From positions 1-7,530 of the forward strand of contig JADDPR010000056.1 of assembly GCA_016781775.1 (NCBI GenBank): a stretch of 7,530 bases of DNA, read 5' to 3'. Position 1 is the first letter of the stretch, and every line of letters begins with the position of its first letter. Under the pieces are notes generated by a model that made no database searches, had not been told where the DNA came from, and saw nothing but the letters and a program-made list of their open reading frames with translations. This document shows positions 6,088 to 7,530 of this stretch, piece after piece. The translations under genes were made by a program, and so were the position numbers. The DNA comes from Rubrobacter sp. Its GTDB lineage: Bacteria > Actinomycetota > Rubrobacteria > Rubrobacterales > Rubrobacteraceae.

Positions 6088-7131
6088 TCACAATACTATC
6101 AAGCCCATGGGGGCTTCGCCGACTTCGAGCCTGGTCTCCACCTCCAACGCCTCCATCTCCACCACGGCCACGGCGTCCTCACCGGTCACCGCCACGTAGC
6201 CGTACTTGCCGTCGGGGCGGAACGAGACGTTCGCGCCGTTTTGGCCGACCTCGAGGCGCTTGACGAGCTTGCCGCTCCGAGGGTCCATGACCGCGACCCA
6301 GTCGTCGGCGAAGTGGGTAACGAAATTGTAGCGGCCGTCGGGCGACCAGGCGGTCTGGACGGGCTGCTCGCCGAGCTCCTCCGTGTGCAGCGTCTCCAGG
6401 GTTCGCGAGTCGAGCACGACGTTCGTGCCGCTCGCGGTCTGCACCCAGACCTCCTTCCCGTCGGGAGAGGCTCGTAGCATCCAGGGCTTGCTGCCCTCCG
6501 GGAACTCGACACGTCTCGACACCTCCAGGGTCTCGGTGTCGAGCATCGCGACCGTGTCCTGGTCGCGCTCCGGTACGTAGCCGAACGAACCGTCCGGCGA
6601 GAGGTCGACGTCTCAGGGGAACGCGCCCATCTCGACGCGCTCGATCACCTCCCCGGCCACCGGATCCACGACCGCCAGGAAATCCGAGCCCGCCGCGTTG
6701 ACGAAGCCGCGCTTCCCGTCCGGGGTGAGCACGAAGCTGTGCCCGGGACCGGCCCCGTCCGCGGGTATCCGCCTGGACACCTCGAAGGTTTCGGGGTTTA
6801 TGGCGATGGCCTGTAGCTCGTTGTCCGGGAAGTCGTAGGTCCAGATGTTCTCCCCGTCGAAGTAGTGCTGCTCGTTGGAGAGCCAGCGTACGACCGCGTT
6901 CGTCGGCCGGCTGCCCGTCACCCGGTTCGTGGCCGGGTCGAACAAGGTGACGTCCCCGGAAGCGGTGTTGAAGACTACCCCGCGATCACCCGCCGTGCTT
7001 CGTCCCGCGGTGGTTTCGCCCGCCGGGCCAGGGGCGGTGGTCGCACCACCGGACTCGCCGGCTCCGCACCCAGCGAGTAAGAGCCCGAACACGGCCCCAC
7101 CGGTGACGTTCAGCATCGTGCGACGGGTCAT
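6088..7131 (-). pseudogene. Tat-type beta-propeller (YVTN/YncE-like) lipoprotein interrupted by in-frame TGA
   Basis: A single frame of 347 codons is broken only by TGA at 6613-6615 (codon 173). The N-terminus MTRRTMLNVTGGAVF with LLAGC (Cys22) is a twin-arginine-like lipoprotein signal; I chose ATG 7129-7131 because of this signal and GGAG six bases upstream. A GTG at 7158 with AAGGA is the alternative and adds nine residues. After a Ser/Thr/Gly/Pro linker the protein contains propeller blades with PDG turns at 137-139, 179-181, 223-225, 264-266 and 307-309, a period of about 42 residues, each followed by a strand ending in VVD, MLD, VLD or VMD. It ends naturally with VGEAPMGLIVL. Such proteins act outside the cell, often as binding or scaffold partners; no enzyme activity is evident. 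It probably shared a transcript with the hydrolase 70 bases downstream. A start after the TGA would lack the signal peptide. Confidence 0.8.
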
Positions 7132-7470
7132 CGTCGACTCCAGGACGGGCGACGCCACCTCGAGATCCTTCGCTAGGTCAGACGAACCGCCGGACCGGGC
7201 GTAGGGGCCTCAGGTGGGCTCGAGAGCGCACCTGGGCGGCCTCCTCGACGCCATCATCCTCGTGCTCCTCGCGACCTGATGTCGATCGATACTCACCCAC
7301 GACCCCCGTTCTGTTCTCCCGCCAGCCCGCCGCGCGAGTATATATCTGTTTGGGCCGGTATCTGATTTCAGACTTACAACCATCGCTTTGGAGCGTCTCA
7401 CTTCGGTTGGGAACCGTCCGTGGGCGTCGCCGAATTTTTCGACAGCCTACCCCGGATCGTGCGGCGCCCC
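7132..7470. other. Intergenic region with AT-rich patch and inverted repeats, no gene
   Basis: These 339 bases lie between the end of one minus-strand gene and the start of the next. There is a TATATATC patch at 7339-7346, a TCTGA-TT-TCAGA inverted repeat at 7361-7372, a small hairpin CGGTT-GGG-AACCG at 7404-7416, and GTCG/CGAC (7426-7429, 7440-7443) around CGAATTTTTCG. The first two probably belong to the propeller gene promoter; the latter two may end the upstream transcript. The 63-codon minus frame at 7210-7401 is Arg/Ser-rich and not convincing. Confidence 0.4.
7339..7372 (-). promoter_or_regulatory. Candidate promoter/operator of the propeller-hydrolase cluster
   Basis: TATATA on the minus strand (complement of 7339-7344) is the best -10-like element upstream of the propeller gene, about 210 bases from its start, and no good -35 accompanies it. 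The perfect inverted repeat TCTGA-TT-TCAGA (7361-7372) sits where a -35 would be, and GTA on its left matches TAC beyond its right arm with a two-base offset, as in an operator for a dimeric repressor. The regulator is not identifiable. Confidence 0.3.
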
Positions 7471-7530
7471 TTACCGGCCTTGCCGCGGGTCCAGGATCTG
7501 CAGTTCCCCGTTCGCCCTGCCGGCGACGAA
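7471..7530 (-). CDS. 3' end of a minus-strand gene, possibly another beta-propeller protein (partial)
   Basis: The last 19 codons and a TAA stop (7471-7473) of a frame that continues beyond the window edge. They read FVAGRANGELQILDPRQGR. The pattern VAxRxNGELxILDPxxG resembles a propeller strand (compare VAVMDPRSGK in the neighbouring protein) and codon third positions are mostly G/C. It lies upstream of the propeller lipoprotein on the same strand. The fragment is too short for a family assignment. Confidence 0.4.
   Translation of the reverse strand, partial: FVAGRANGELQILDPRQGR

Noticed and set aside
6576..6615. TGA as a selenocysteine codon
   Set aside because: The residue is at a variable blade position with no redox context, and I see no convincing stem-loop directly after it; TGG or CGA mutation is simpler.
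7210..7401. 63-codon minus-strand frame
   Set aside because: Arg/Ser-rich, no ribosome site or domain, and it runs through the inverted repeat and AT-rich promoter-like patch.

Overview
The window is GC-rich with strong G/C preference at third codon positions. Its proteins look like those of a Rubrobacter-like or related deep-branching actinomycete. That placement is an inference from protein style and base composition; no rRNA or other marker gene is present.

Layout from left to right: (1) a minus-strand class I SAM-dependent methyltransferase (54-866); (2) a 314-base divergent intergenic region; (3) a plus-strand DUF2723 multi-pass membrane protein, a candidate glycosyltransferase of the TMEM260/O-mannosyltransferase type (1181-2707); (4) a gap of about 280 bases ending in two adjacent short palindromes; (5) a small plus-strand membrane protein of unknown function (2988-3458); (6) a two-gene plus-strand operon, mtnA (3599-4642) overlapped by a class II aldolase of the fuculose-phosphate aldolase type (4618-5313); (7) converging on the aldolase, a minus-strand cluster in which every complete gene is interrupted: an alpha/beta-hydrolase lipoprotein broken by frameshifts (5327-6017) and a Tat-type beta-propeller lipoprotein broken by one in-frame TGA (6088-7131); (8) a 339-base intergenic region with an AT-rich patch and inverted repeats; (9) at the right edge, the last 19 codons of another minus-strand gene, possibly also a beta-propeller.

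The most informative functional unit is mtnA plus the aldolase. In the classical methionine salvage pathway the MtnA product goes to the dehydratase MtnB. An MtnA gene translationally coupled to a FucA-like aldolase instead fits the 'DHAP shunt' / 5-deoxyribose disposal pathway, in which methylthioribulose-1-phosphate (or 5-deoxyribulose-1-phosphate) is cleaved to DHAP plus an aldehyde. The kinase or phosphorylase that would feed MtnA is not in this window.

The most unusual structural observation is that sequence lesions are confined to 5327-7131. The frameshifts fall at G/C homopolymers and the single TGA replaces a variable residue of a propeller blade, while all genes to the left are intact. 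This is either a decaying locus or local consensus error. I found no tRNA, rRNA, CRISPR array, transposase or integrase.
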